Source: Vibrio agarilyticus
GTDB taxonomy: Bacteria; Pseudomonadota; Gammaproteobacteria; Enterobacterales; Vibrionaceae
NCBI RefSeq assembly: GCF_012641465.1
Contig: NZ_JABAIK010000001.1
Location: 62,001-126,000, forward strand
DNA: 64,000 bases
Direction: 5' to 3'
Shown: positions 28,167-38,400 of the stretch, piece by piece
Position numbering within the stretch: position 1 is the stretch's first letter
Layout: each line of letters opens with the position of its first letter
Program-made: the position numbers and the translations under genes
The notes under the pieces: model-generated
What the model was told of the DNA's origin: nothing
The model's database searches: none
What the model saw: the letters and a program-made list of their open reading frames with translations, nothing else

Positions 28167-28520
28167 TTATAGAGCAGCTTTTGCTTTTTCAACAAGTACT
28201 GCAAATGCAGCTTTGTCGAATACTGCGATGTCCGCAAGGATCTTACGGTCGATCTCGATAGATGCTTTCTTAAGACCGTTGATGAAACGGCTGTAAGATA
28301 GACCATTTTGACGAGATGCCGCATTGATACGTGCAATCCATAGTTGACGGAATTGACGTTTCTTAGCGCGACGGTCACGGTAAGCGTATTGACCAGCTTT
28401 AGTAACTGCTTGGAAAGCTACGCGGTAAACACGTGAACGTGCACCGTAGTAACCTTTAGCTTGTTTTAGAACTTTCTTATGACGTGCACGAGCTTGTACA
28501 CCACGTTTTACGCGAGGCAT
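28167..28520 (-). CDS. rplT: 50S ribosomal protein L20
   Basis: L20, 117 residues, basic, beginning [18 protein letters not shown] and containing [16 protein letters not shown]. It is essential for early 50S assembly and in E. coli represses rpmI-rplT translation by binding the operon mRNA. Last gene of thrS-infC-rpmI-rplT, 40 bp after rpmI. Confidence 0.98.
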
Positions 28521-28560
28521 TATGCTTCTCCTAAACTAAACGATTAATAACTAAAAAGAA

Positions 28561-28755
28561 TTATGCGTATGGCATCATACGAGCAACAGCTGCTAGCTCA
28601 CAACGTGGAAGTAGTGAGTTTGGACGTAGCTGACGCTTGTTCTTAGTAGTACGCTTAGTCAAGATGTGACGTTTCGTAGCGCGCTTGTATTTAACGCCAC
28701 CAGCAGTTTTCTTGAAACGCTTAGCAGCACCTTTGTTGGTTTTCATCTTAGGCAT
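28561..28755 (-). CDS. rpmI: 50S ribosomal protein L35
   Basis: L35, 64 residues, beginning [20 protein letters not shown] and very rich in Lys and Arg. Strong ribosome site (GGAG) just upstream of the start. It lies between infC and rplT as in other proteobacteria. Confidence 0.98.
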   Translation of the reverse strand: MPKMKTNKGAAKRFKKTAGGVKYKRATKRHILTKRTTKNKRQLRPNSLLPRCELAAVARMMPYA

Positions 28756-28809
28756 GATGAAGAACTCCGCATTGTAGTAGTTTAATAAACACGTAATCTA
28801 GGCGAATAA

Positions 28810-28849
28810 AACCCTGCCGCGTTTCCTTTATAAGGTCAACGGCAGGGTT
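28810..28849 (-). promoter_or_regulatory. Stem-loop between infC and rpmI (candidate L20 control or partial terminator)
   Basis: Ten-bp perfect stem AACCCTGCCG / CGGCAGGGTT enclosing 20 nt, followed on the minus strand by TTATTC. In E. coli this gap and the end of infC hold the L20 translational operators. The structure is visible; its role is inferred. It could also act as a weak terminator adjusting ribosomal protein output. Confidence 0.5.
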
Positions 28850-28870
28850 CAATTACTTGTAAGCCGTAAA

Positions 28871-29422
28871 TTACTTCTTCTTAGGGGCAAGCACCATGAT
28901 CATCTGACGACCTTCAATTCTCGTTGGGAAAGATTCAACAACTGCAAATTCAGCTGTGTCTTCTTTCAAACGATTTAGAACGTCAACACCGATCTCTTGG
29001 TGAGCCATCTCACGGCCACGGAAGCGAATTGTTACCTTCACTTTGTTGCCGTCTTCTAGGAAACCAGTCAGGTTGCGTAGTTTTACCTGATAGTCTCCGA
29101 TATCAGTTCCAGGACGGAATTTAACTTCCTTGATCTGAACCTGTTTTTGCTTTTTCTTCTGCTCTTTCGCAGCTTTGCTCTTTTCAAAGAGGAACTTGCC
29201 GTAGTCCATCACACGACAGACTGGTGGCTCGGCGTTAGGGCTGATCTCAACAAGATCCATACCAGCTTCGACAGCTGCATCAAGCGCTTCTTGAATTGAA
29301 ACGATACCAACAGATTCGCCATCTGCACCTGTAAGACGAACTTCACGAACGCCACGAATTTCACCGTTTAAACGATGCTGGTTTTGCTTGGCCGGTTGTT
29401 GGCCACGTCTTCCGCCTTTAAT
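28871..29422 (-). CDS. infC: Translation initiation factor IF-3, with AUU start codon
   Basis: IF-3, 183 residues. I place the start at ATT 29422: it is preceded by GGAGG at a normal distance, and the reading [20 protein letters not shown] matches the N-terminus of the family. The first ATG in frame (29260) would remove 54 residues of the N-terminal domain. The conserved [20 protein letters not shown] and the C-terminal [15 protein letters not shown] are present. The AUU start lets IF-3 repress its own synthesis in E. coli. Only 3 bp separate it from the thrS stop. Confidence 0.97.
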   Translation of the reverse strand: MKGGRRGQQPAKQNQHRLNGEIRGVREVRLTGADGESVGIVSIQEALDAAVEAGMDLVEISPNAEPPVCRVMDYGKFLFEKSKAAKEQKKKQKQVQIKEVKFRPGTDIGDYQVKLRNLTGFLEDGNKVKVTIRFRGREMAHQEIGVDVLNRLKEDTAEFAVVESFPTRIEGRQMIMVLAPKKK

Positions 29423-29425
29423 AGC

Positions 29426-31354
29426 TTATTCCTCCAGATTGAGCTTACGGCTTGCGATCTCGTCTTGGATATAAGAAATAAAGTCATCCAATTTAAACTT
29501 ACCGAGATCCTTACCTTTACGAGTACGTACTGCGATTTCACCGGCTTCCATTTCTTGGTCACCACAAACAAGCAAATACGGTACACGCTTTAAAGTGTGT
29601 TCGCGGATTTTAAAGCCAATCTTCTCATTTCTCAAGTCCGCTTTCGCTCTAATTCCGCATTTTTGTAGTTTCTGAGCGACTTCCTGAACATAATCAGCCT
29701 GCTTATCAGTGATGTTCATGATCGAAACCTGCTCAGGGGCAAGCCACGTTGGGAAGAAGCCAGCATACTCTTCAATCAAAATACCAATGAAACGCTCTAA
29801 CGAACCCAAAATAGCACGGTGAATCATCACTGGGATCAGACGTTCGTTATTTTCGCCAACATAAGTCGCGCCTAAGCGGTTTGGTAGGTTGAAGTCCAGT
29901 TGAACAGTACCGCATTGCCACGCACGGTCAAGACAATCGTGCAGTGTAAATTCAATTTTCGGACCGTAGAATGCCCCTTCACCTTCTTGAATCTCATATG
30001 GGATTTCAAGTGCTTCCAGCGCGCGTTTTAGCGCTTCTTCTGATTGGTCCCAAATTTCATCAGAACCAACACGTTTTTCTGGGCGCGTAGACAGCTTCAC
30101 AACGATATTATCAAAGCCAAACGTTTGATATGTATCGTAAACCATCTTAATACAGCCAATCACTTCTTCTTGAATTTGGCTTTCTGTACAAAAAATATGC
30201 GCATCGTCTTGAGTAAAGCCGCGCACACGCATGATCCCATGTAGTGCACCCGACGGCTCATTACGGTGACATGAACCGAACTCTGCCATACGCAATGGAA
30301 GATCGCGGTACGATTTCAAACCTTGGTTAAAGATTTGAACATGACCCGGACAGTTCATCGGCTTAATTGCGTATTCACGGTTCTCTGAAGACGTGGTAAA
30401 CATAGCATCAGCGTATTTATCCCAGTGACCAGAACGCTCCCAAAGGACACGATCCATCATGAGAGGGCCTTTTACTTCTTGATAGCCATATTCATCCAGT
30501 TTGCTGCGGATAAACACTTCTAAATCGCGGAAGATCGACCAACCGTTATGATGCCAGAACACCATACCAGGTGCTTCTTGCTGCATGTGGAATAAATCGA
30601 GCTGCTTACCAATTTTACGGTGGTCACGTTTTGCGGCTTCTTCAAGACGAGTCAGGTGGTCTTTCAGTGCTTTTTTGTCGTGGAATGCTGTGCCATAAAT
30701 GCGCTGAAGCATTTTGTTGTCACTGTTACCGCGCCAGTATGCACCCGCAACGTTTAACAGCGTAAAATGCTGACAAAAACCCATGTTTGGCACATGAGGA
30801 CCACGGCACATGTCGATGTATTCTTCATGGAAATAAAGGCCTGGGCGGTCATCACGTGACACGTTTTCATCTAAGATTTCCATCTTATACGTTTCGCCGC
30901 GCGCTTCAAATGTGTCGCGGGCTTCTTGCCAACTAACCTTCTTCTTGATGACAGGGTATTTGGTCTTAGCAAGCTCTTTCATGCGCTTTTCGATCTTTTC
31001 AAGATCGTCTTGCGTCAATGACTCTTCAAGGTCAATATCGTAGTAAAAACCGTTATCGATAGTAGGGCCAATCGCCATTTTTGCTTGTGGATACAGCTGC
31101 TTAATCGCATGACCCAGCAAGTGCGCGCATGAGTGACGTACAATTTCCAACCCATCTACTTGGTCTTTATTGGTGATGATTTCAAGCGTTGCATCGCTCT
31201 CAATCAAATCACACGCATCGACGCGTTCACCATTAACACGACCAGCGATGGTCGCTTTTGCAAGGCCAGGACCAATGTCCAAAGCCACATCCATAGTTGA
31301 GATTGGGTTATCGAAATGACGTTGACTGCCGTCAGGAAGAGTAATAATTGGCAT
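29426..31354 (-). CDS. thrS: Threonyl-tRNA synthetase
   Basis: Class II synthetase, 642 residues, equal to E. coli ThrRS. It has the N-terminal TGS domain ([15 protein letters not shown]), the editing domain with [12 protein letters not shown] and the zinc-site His residues, the catalytic core with [10 protein letters not shown] and RYRDLP-type motif 2 region ([18 protein letters not shown]), and the C-terminal anticodon-binding domain. ATG 31354 is chosen over an upstream start (31393) that falls inside the leader hairpin; AAGGAAA sits seven bases upstream. The leader carries an apparent ThrRS operator. Confidence 0.98.
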   Translation of the reverse strand: MPIITLPDGSQRHFDNPISTMDVALDIGPGLAKATIAGRVNGERVDACDLIESDATLEIITNKDQVDGLEIVRHSCAHLLGHAIKQLYPQAKMAIGPTIDNGFYYDIDLEESLTQDDLEKIEKRMKELAKTKYPVIKKKVSWQEARDTFEARGETYKMEILDENVSRDDRPGLYFHEEYIDMCRGPHVPNMGFCQHFTLLNVAGAYWRGNSDNKMLQRIYGTAFHDKKALKDHLTRLEEAAKRDHRKIGKQLDLFHMQQEAPGMVFWHHNGWSIFRDLEVFIRSKLDEYGYQEVKGPLMMDRVLWERSGHWDKYADAMFTTSSENREYAIKPMNCPGHVQIFNQGLKSYRDLPLRMAEFGSCHRNEPSGALHGIMRVRGFTQDDAHIFCTESQIQEEVIGCIKMVYDTYQTFGFDNIVVKLSTRPEKRVGSDEIWDQSEEALKRALEALEIPYEIQEGEGAFYGPKIEFTLHDCLDRAWQCGTVQLDFNLPNRLGATYVGENNERLIPVMIHRAILGSLERFIGILIEEYAGFFPTWLAPEQVSIMNITDKQADYVQEVAQKLQKCGIRAKADLRNEKIGFKIREHTLKRVPYLLVCGDQEMEAGEIAVRTRKGKDLGKFKLDDFISYIQDEIASRKLNLEE

Positions 31355-31467
31355 GATATTTCCTTTACAGTGGTGTTGCACACCAAGCAACACATGTTCA
31401 AGTTTGGTTTAGGGAATTCCCCATAAAGAAATGAAGGTCACTCAGTAACACGTATACCGAACCTTCA
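31355..31467 (-). promoter_or_regulatory. thrS leader with two anticodon-arm-like hairpins (candidate ThrRS operator)
   Basis: On the minus strand the leader has a distal hairpin (31467-31432): stem TGAAGGT / ACCTTCA, an internal bulge, then CGGTA / TACTG closing a 7-nt loop TACGTGT. A proximal hairpin (31393-31373) is GTGTTGC / GCAACAC with a 7-nt loop TTGGTGT. The loops hold CGU and GGU, both threonine anticodons, at loop positions 3-5, the anticodon positions of a tRNA. Eighteen single-stranded bases with the ribosome site follow. The layout matches domains 4, 3, 2 and 1 of the E. coli thrS operator, where ThrRS binds and blocks the ribosome. Confidence 0.75.
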
Positions 31468-31719
31468 CTGGCAAGCGAGTTTACCTCCTCCCCCCTACTT
31501 TGCCAAGCCGCAATCCACAACTGGCGGTGCATCACACAGAGCTCGAATACGTCACCAGCTCAATAACGACGCAACGTGCCGTTTTTTAAACATAAATCGT
31601 CAATCAATGCTCTCATATTTGATATGGCGTATCGAGTTGGCGAAGGCGCTTAAATCGCCAGATAGTCACCAGACTTCCCCCTACATTAAGGGAGAAAGAA
31701 GACGTAAAGGAGTGCGCTC
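31468..31719. other. Divergent intergenic stretch between thrS and the DUF3187 gene
   Basis: With the operator this makes a gap of about 365 bp. It must carry the thrS promoter on the minus strand and the promoter of the DUF3187 gene on the plus strand. I see no gene and no repeat element; AAGGAG at 31706-31711 is the ribosome site of the next gene. Confidence 0.5.
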
Positions 31720-32781
31720 ATGGTGACGCTAGCCTCAAGCTTACACAATCTTTGGTATGCCAAAACAGGGGTTGCGACACTCCAACGAACTGTGCGGTTT
31801 TCTCTGTTCGCTATGACTCTTTTCGCGTCAGCTCTGCCACCCACTCAAGCCCAATCTCAAATACTCGAACCGCACGCGGTGCAGGAGTATGGCCCCCTGC
31901 GTACTTACGCACAGTCACCGATTCAGGCCAACAGTTTAACCCCTCAATTACGCGATGCACGGGGATTCAATGTGGGTGAAATGGAACTTTTTGGCTCAGC
32001 AACCATTGCCAGTGTCTGGGCTCATACCGACCATTACACTCTGGACTATTATCAAAATTCCCTTTCACTCGGCTGGGCATGGCAAGCCTCTCCTCAATGG
32101 CAATGGGAGTTGAGCTATCGCTGGGTATTCTCGGCAGATAACCATATTGACGGGGTCAGCTTGGCATTTCACCAATGGGCAGGGATTGAACAAAATGGTC
32201 GAGATGAAGTCGCTCGCCATCGGTCGGTCTTTGCGCTTTCTCGCGATGGTTTTGATCATCAAAACATTGAAGGACGAACCCTCAGCTCAGCCTTTAGCCT
32301 CTATGGCCAGTGGCAGTTATTTCAAACTAAAGAGCACGCCATCAGTCTCGGCGGAACCCTCTACTACAACAACGTAACTAACGGCCCATTTCAAGGGCAT
32401 GACTTTGAGCAAGCGCTGCAACTTAACTATGCATGGCACCAAGGTAGTCATCACATTTACAGCTCAATTGGTGCGACGCACCATGGTAATAAAGGCTGGC
32501 GTAACGCCAATATTGCCAAACGAGAATTTACTTGGAGCGGAGCCGTGGGGTATCAATATCAATCTTCTGCGCATCACAACTGGATCATTGAGTACCACGC
32601 GTATCAAGGTGAACTGGATAACGACACTGATCTCTCGAAAACATCCCAAGAAGTCGTCGCCGGTTATCGTTATGTTATGAGTCAGTCAGCGATTGAGCTG
32701 GTAATCATTGAGAACGTTTTTAATATGGATAACAGTACCGATGTCGCCTTTTTGTTGAACTATCGTTATCGGTTTCACTGA
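31720..32781 (+). CDS. DUF3187 family outer-membrane protein
   Basis: A 353-residue protein that looks like a secreted beta-barrel: an N-terminal hydrophobic signal (LFAMTLFASALPPTQA, after an unusually long basic leader), alternating hydrophobic strands and a C-terminal aromatic end (YRYRFH). The PLRTYAQSPIQ segment after the signal and the overall pattern match, from memory, the DUF3187 family of vibrios and shewanellas. Function is unknown. The start ATG 31720 has a strong AAGGAG eight bases upstream, so the long leader seems genuine. It is monocistronic and converges with the spo0M-like gene 38 bp away. Confidence 0.7.
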   Translation: MVTLASSLHNLWYAKTGVATLQRTVRFSLFAMTLFASALPPTQAQSQILEPHAVQEYGPLRTYAQSPIQANSLTPQLRDARGFNVGEMELFGSATIASVWAHTDHYTLDYYQNSLSLGWAWQASPQWQWELSYRWVFSADNHIDGVSLAFHQWAGIEQNGRDEVARHRSVFALSRDGFDHQNIEGRTLSSAFSLYGQWQLFQTKEHAISLGGTLYYNNVTNGPFQGHDFEQALQLNYAWHQGSHHIYSSIGATHHGNKGWRNANIAKREFTWSGAVGYQYQSSAHHNWIIEYHAYQGELDNDTDLSKTSQEVVAGYRYVMSQSAIELVIIENVFNMDNSTDVAFLLNYRYRFH

Positions 32782-32819
32782 ACGGATGGTCGATACCCGC
32801 GCAGCGTCACCGATTGACA

Positions 32820-33563
32820 CTAAGCGCGCAGCACGGGAATTAGCGCCGCTTGGATCTGGTCACTGGTTGCTGTTAAGGGGAGCGTGAAAGAGCGGTACTG
32901 ATCGCCACTCAGCCCCAAAGAGCGGTCAATTTCAGCCAAACAGTGCAGCGCATTACCATCTAAAATAAACGACAATTCGATTTCTTTGCTGGATAAGAAA
33001 CCGCCTTGGCGAAATTCAATTTCTTGATAGCAGCCAGAGTTTGATGAAAAATTGTGTCCACGAAGAAAACCTTTTTCAACATCGGCTTTCACCATGGTAA
33101 AGCCCGCCATCTCAATCGTACGAATCACCTCAGCAGCAACACGTAGCGGTCGGACTTGTAAAAAGTCGCGGTCGCGAGGGTCAATGGCGAAATCAATGTC
33201 TAACGTTGTTTCTAACCAGACGTGACATTGATTATTTGTGGCGTTAAGTGCGGTAATCGGCGTCTCATCGTGCAGCTTTAATGAAAATGGCACGCTCTTA
33301 CTCTCGTTAGGCTCAAGATAAAATGGGGCAACCGCCTGCAATGTGTCTAATGTGTACGTTTGGTAAGAGACACCATTGTCATTTTCCACTTTCATTTCCG
33401 TGTTTAACTTGATTGTGATGGCCTCGATTTGCTGCCCTACATCCCCACCGAGGATCTCAACCCGCCCCGTTAAAATAGCGCCTTGGGCCACACTCATCTC
33501 GTCCAAAACAGTATCAACCTTTGCACCGCCAATACCGAGTGATGCTTTTAATTTCTTTAGCAT
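32820..33563 (-). CDS. Spo0M family (arrestin-like) protein
   Basis: A 247-residue soluble protein of the sporulation-control Spo0M family, which has an arrestin-like double beta-sandwich. Diagnostic stretches are MLKKLKASLGIGGAKVDTVL at the N-terminus, GAILTGRVEILGGDVGQQIE, ESKSVPFSLKLHDETPITAL and the LDIDFAIDPRDRDFLQV box. In Bacillus it affects sporulation and cell-cycle control; in non-sporulating bacteria its role is not known. A family 1 repeat copy starts 30 bp upstream of its start codon. Confidence 0.87.
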   Translation of the reverse strand: MLKKLKASLGIGGAKVDTVLDEMSVAQGAILTGRVEILGGDVGQQIEAITIKLNTEMKVENDNGVSYQTYTLDTLQAVAPFYLEPNESKSVPFSLKLHDETPITALNATNNQCHVWLETTLDIDFAIDPRDRDFLQVRPLRVAAEVIRTIEMAGFTMVKADVEKGFLRGHNFSSNSGCYQEIEFRQGGFLSSKEIELSFILDGNALHCLAEIDRSLGLSGDQYRSFTLPLTATSDQIQAALIPVLRA

Positions 33564-33592
33564 AATTCCCTGTTCCTCAAATCATTTCGATC

Positions 33593-33736
33593 TATACCCA
33601 AACAACTTGGAGTTGCAGGTAGGCGGCAAAGGAGCAAAGCCTCTGAGCATAGATTGACTATGTGATGAGGTTTGTGAGAGCCAGCCAACAACGCTGCAAC
33701 TTTAAGTGGAAAGGGTATATATACCCAAGTAACTAG
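33593..33736. repeat. Intergenic repeat, family 1 copy C (complete) plus family 2 end
   Basis: Complete copy with both ends: TATACCCAAACAACTTGGAG at the left and AAGTGGAAAGGGTATAT at the right (to 33719), core GCGGCAAAGGAGCAAAGCC and CTATGTGATGAGGTTTGTGA. TATACCCAAGTAACTAG follows directly. The gap 33564-33905 is about 340 bp; beyond the repeat it holds only the probable promoter of the DUF3581 gene. Confidence 0.85.
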
Positions 33737-33905
33737 AACGAATTGGATTATCACGCCATCGTCCAAACCTCTAATATACCGAAGTCACTAAGATTTACTA
33801 TACTCGAACCGTCTAGAACAATAACAACTGGCAACACTGGATGGACCATTCACTTTGGCCTTGTCGCTTATACTTGGCGCAACTTTTTTTCATGGCGTGT
33901 TAGTT

Positions 33906-34631
33906 ATGTTTCTAAATCCCTATTTCTCCACTCAAAATCAGCAATTTGAGTTCACTCGTCAACAAGCGAGCCACTTTGCAAAAAAAGTGGCGGGTGATTT
34001 TAATCCTATCCATGATGAAGAGAGCAAACGCTTTTGTGTCCCAGGTGATCTACTGTTTGCCGTCTTACTTCAGCAGCGCGGCATTAGTCAAAAGATGCGG
34101 TTTGATTTTGCTGGCATGGTAAGTGAAGGCGTTACGCTACATATTGAATCACGCTCAAACGATCAGCAGGTCGTTGTCGATGCGACAGGTAAAGAATATC
34201 TGCGTATGACTCATCAAGGTGAGACACACCACTGCCCTGAGCTTATTGAGCATATCGTGACAAACTACGTACAATTTTCAGGCAAAAATTTTCCTCACAT
34301 CATGGTGCCCTTGATGGAAGAAAAGCAAATGATGATCAACTGCCAACGTCCACTGGTCATTTATGAAAGCATGGAAGTGGAATTTGAGCGCCTTGATTTA
34401 ACCCGCCCTGAAGTTGAATTCAGTGGTGCGACATTTGCTGTCGATGGAAAACGCGGCGTTGTCACGTTGAACTTTACCTTCAAGCAAGACGGTGACGTCG
34501 TCGGCCACGGGCGTAAGCGCATGGTTGCAACCGGATTAAAACCCTACTGTCAGGTGAGTGTTGATGATTTAGTCGCCCGTTTTAATTCACGTAAAGCGGA
34601 TTTCTTAAAACAGTTCGACTGCGCAGCCTAA
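33906..34631 (+). CDS. DUF3581 family protein
   Basis: A 241-residue soluble protein. The opening MFLNPYFSTQNQQFEFTRQQ and the box VAGDFNPIHDEESKRFCVPG match, from memory, the DUF3581 family of marine gammaproteobacteria. The GDFNPIHDE motif and the following helix resemble the hydratase box of hot-dog-fold MaoC-like enzymes (GD.NP.H), so an acyl-CoA or acyl-carrier substrate is possible; that is inference. ATG 33906 was chosen because the family starts there; the ribosome site is weak. The gene lies between two oppositely oriented family 1 repeats. Confidence 0.75.
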   Translation: MFLNPYFSTQNQQFEFTRQQASHFAKKVAGDFNPIHDEESKRFCVPGDLLFAVLLQQRGISQKMRFDFAGMVSEGVTLHIESRSNDQQVVVDATGKEYLRMTHQGETHHCPELIEHIVTNYVQFSGKNFPHIMVPLMEEKQMMINCQRPLVIYESMEVEFERLDLTRPEVEFSGATFAVDGKRGVVTLNFTFKQDGDVVGHGRKRMVATGLKPYCQVSVDDLVARFNSRKADFLKQFDCAA

Positions 34632-34639
34632 TAAGACAG

Positions 34640-34760
34640 TACGCGGCAAGAGTGCGACAAATCAAGCCACCAACGAGCAACGCCACATCACATAGTCTAC
34701 CTATGCTCAGAGGCATTGCTCGTTTGCCGCCTACCTGCAACTCCAAGCTGTTTGGGTATA
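34640..34760. repeat. Intergenic repeat, family 1 copy D (inverted orientation)
   Basis: Opposite orientation to copies A, B and C. The right end reads AACTCCAAGCTGTTTGGGTA, the reverse complement of the family left end, and inside are the complements of the GGCGGCAAACGAGCAA and CATAG-N5-CTATG core. It follows the DUF3581 stop directly and may supply its terminator. Confidence 0.8.
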
Positions 34761-34907
34761 GAACCATTTAGCGATAAGCCAAAGCAAAAAAGCGCTTTAC
34801 CACGTGTTTTCATCCTCTTACACTAGCGCTTTACTGATAAGCCCACCTTGACACTCAAACCTTGGGCTACACCGAAAACATTTTCGGCTCTGACTAGACA
34901 TCGCTGT

Positions 34908-35258
34908 ATGAACCCTATCGTTATTTCCATCTCCTTGCTCGTTTGCAGCAATATTTTCATGACATTTGCTTGGTATGCACATCTCAAAGAACTTAACAAT
35001 AAGCCGTGGATCATCGCCGCTTTAATCAGTTGGGGCATTGCGTTATTTGAGTACTTATTGCAAGTGCCTGCCAACCGTATTGGCTATACCGCGCTCAATG
35101 TTGGCCAGCTTAAGATATTACAAGAGGTGATCACCTTAATGGTCTTTGTGCCTTTTTCCGTGTTTTATCTGCGCGAGCCATTAAAGTTGGATTATCTTTG
35201 GGCCGGGCTCTGTCTCGTCGGTGCGGTTTACTTTGCGTTTCGCAGTAAGTTTGCCTAA
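34908..35258 (+). CDS. DMT-type small membrane protein (DUF486)
   Basis: A 116-residue protein with four hydrophobic segments, matching the DUF486 branch of the drug/metabolite transporter superfamily. Markers are IFMTFAWYAHLK, WGIALFEYLLQVPANRIGY and QLKILQEVITLMVFVPFSVFY. Substrate unknown. ATG 34908 is preferred over an upstream in-frame start (34848), because the family begins with a short N-terminus followed at once by the first membrane span. Confidence 0.85.
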   Translation: MNPIVISISLLVCSNIFMTFAWYAHLKELNNKPWIIAALISWGIALFEYLLQVPANRIGYTALNVGQLKILQEVITLMVFVPFSVFYLREPLKLDYLWAGLCLVGAVYFAFRSKFA

Positions 35259-35326
35259 ACAGACGAATACTAAGCGCCGTAGCCCACTGTTCATCAAAGC
35301 TTGATAAAAACGCGTCGTGCTAACCT

Positions 35327-35363
35327 AAAAAAAGCGCCTTAACCACTGCCGCAGTTAAGGCGC
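35327..35363 (-). terminator. Rho-independent terminator of ydiJ
   Basis: Perfect 10-bp stem GCGCCTTAAC / GTTAAGGCGC, 10-nt loop; on the minus strand it ends in seven T residues. It lies between two convergent genes and may serve both, but the U-run favours the minus strand. Confidence 0.88.
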
Positions 35364-35406
35364 ATATTTTGAGTTGAAAGTGCAAGACTAGCGGCTGGTG
35401 ACGATA

Positions 35407-38400
35407 CTATTTTCTCGACTTGACCACTTGCAGCAAGGCTTGAACTGGGTGCAGCGGCTGGATCTGTTCAAAACGCTTTACTTGACTGCGACATGAATAC
35501 CCCGTTACTAAGCAGCGCTCTTTAGGCAATCGCGCCAAATTAGGTTGCCAACTTAATTCATAGATGGCTTTCGACACCTCATATTTGTCTTGCTCATGAC
35601 CAAATGTACCAGCCATACCACAACACCCAACGGCAACAGGCTCAAGCTTGGCACCAAACTGAGCAAAAATATCTAACCACTGTTTTTCTGCACTCGGTAA
35701 CTTGGTCTTCTCTGTGCAGTGAGCGAAAAGATACCAAGGTTCTGGGTCGACTTCCGATTGGGCACACCAGTTGCCGTCGCTCACCAAAGGCAATAACCAT
35801 TCATGGGCTGTGACCACATTAAAATCGCCGCGCTTATCACCCAAAATTTCATCGTACTCATCGCGATAGCAAAGTACGAGAGCAGGATCGACACCGACAA
35901 GTGGCATTCCCAGCGCCGCCACTTGATTCAAAAACGCCGCGGTAGCACTAGCAGTTTGCGAAAACTTGCGCAAGAAGCCTTTGATATGCTCCGCCTTACC
36001 ATTTGGTTTAAACGGCAATAGCACTGGCGTTTTACCCATGGCGCTGACAAGCATCGCAAAATCTTCCACGACAGGGGCATCGTAATAGGTGGTAAAGGGA
36101 TCTTGCACAATCAGCACATAGTTGGCTTTTTCTTGCTCAGATAAGCTGGATAAGCGTTCAAAACTGTACGGCTCTAGCGTTGCTAACCGCCGCGCAAGTG
36201 TGGGAACCGAAAGCAAAGGCGCATCTATATAACCAATCGTGGCCGCAGTGATGGACTTAATCACTGGCTGTTTTAAGACACCATTGATAAGTTTGGGCGC
36301 TTTGGCCATCCACGGTAGTAACGTTTCAATATTCGCAACCAGATAATCTTTGGCTGGACGCTGGTAACGGCTGTAGTAAAGATTTAGAAAACGAGCCCTG
36401 AAGCTGGGCACATCCACTTTTATCGGACATTGACTTGCACACGCCTTACACGCCAAGCAACCATTCATCGCCTCAAAAACTTCGTGAGAAAAGTCCGCTT
36501 CTTTGTGCTTATTCAAACTATGGCGAACACGATCAAGCAGCGCCTTAATGCTGACTCCTGCCTCTAAAGATTGCCTTTCTAGGTCAAGAATATCAATGCC
36601 TTGCTCTGTTAACTGACGCAACCATTCACGCACCAAACCCGCACGCCCTTTTGGCGATTGACGTCTATCGGCCATCACTTTCATCGATGGACACATTGGC
36701 GAGTTTGCATCGTAGTTGAAGCACAGGCCATTACCGTTACAATCCATTGCAGCTTTGAAACTGTCTCGCACTTTGACATCGATTTGACGGTCAAAATAGC
36801 CTCGCTTTACCGCAGACACTTTCACCAACTCCGCATCACTTTCGAGCGGGGTGCAAATCTTACCTGGGTTCATCTTATTATGCGGATCAAACGCCGATTT
36901 AACGCGCCGTAACTCAGTAAACAGCTCATCACCGAAGAAGGCTGGGCCATATTCTGAACGATAGCCTTTTCCGTGTTCGCCCCACATCAAACCGCCATAT
37001 TTCGCCACCAATTTGACCACTTCGTCCGACAATTGGTGCATCAATAGCTCTTGTTGTGGATCGCACATATCGAGCGCAGGACGCACATGAAGCACCCCAG
37101 CATCAACGTGACCAAACATGCCATATTGCAAACCGTGACTGTCTAATAACTGGCGAAACTCCGCGATAAAATCCGCCAAATTTTCTGGTGGAACACAGGT
37201 ATCTTCGGCAAAGGCAACCGGCTTGGCGCGCCCTTTTGCCGCGCCAAGCAGGCCGACCGCTTTTTTACGCATATTGTAAATACGACCAATGCTCGCTAAA
37301 TCAGAGCAGACTTGATAACCAATAATATCGGCTTGTTTTTCCATTAACATGGTATCAAGCTTGGCGCAGAGCTGGGTGACTTGCCGCTCAACTTGGGCAG
37401 CATCTTCCCCGGCAAACTCAACGATGTTGATCCCAAGCATCTCCTCGCCAGGCACATCGGTCAGTAAGTCACTGACCGTATGCCAAACAATGTCTTGCTT
37501 AGCCAGATTCAATACTTTTGAATCCACGGTTTCAACAGAGAGCGCATCGGCTTGTACCATAAACGGCGCATTGCGTAGCGCAGAATCAAAACTGCGATAC
37601 TTCACGTTCACTAAGGTTCGAGCCGTTGGTAATGGTGTCAAATTCAGTTTTGCTTCGGTAATAAACGCCAATGACCCTTCCGCGCCACATAGTACGCGGG
37701 TCAAATCAAACTGGTCACGATCCTCATCCAGCGCATTTTTTAAATCGTATCCGGTTAAAAATCGATTGAGCGGTGGAAACTTTGCCACGATCTGCGCGCG
37801 CTTATCGCGGCAAACTTGTTCGGTAACGCGTAACGCTTGTTCTGCGTATTCACCCGCCATTGGTAGACCATGGGATAAGTCTGACTCCAATACAGAACCA
37901 TCGGCAAACACGGCTTGCAGCGATAATACATGATCGGATGTTTTGCCATATTTGAGTGAGCCTTGCCCAGAGGCGTCGGTATTGACCATACCACCGATAG
38001 TGGCTCGGTTACTGGTAGACAATTCAGGAGAAAAGAAAAAGCCATAGGGACGTACGGCATCATTGAGTTGATCTTTAATGACACCACTTTGAACCCGCAC
38101 CCAGCCCTCTTTTTCATTGATTTCGAGCACTTGATTCATATGGCGCGATAAATCAACCACAATTCCCGTCGTCAACGACTGACCATTCGTGCCCGTACCG
38201 CCACCGCGTGGGGAAAATGTAACGCGTTCATAATCGGTTTTGAGCGACGTGCGGCCGATCAGTGCAACGTCGTCGGTTGTGCGAGGGTGTATCACCGCCT
38301 GAGGTAACTGCTGATAAACACTGTTATCTGTTGCGACCGCCAAACGGCTTGAATATTGTGTTTCAATATCACCACGAAATCCGGCTTCTTTTAGATCGCG

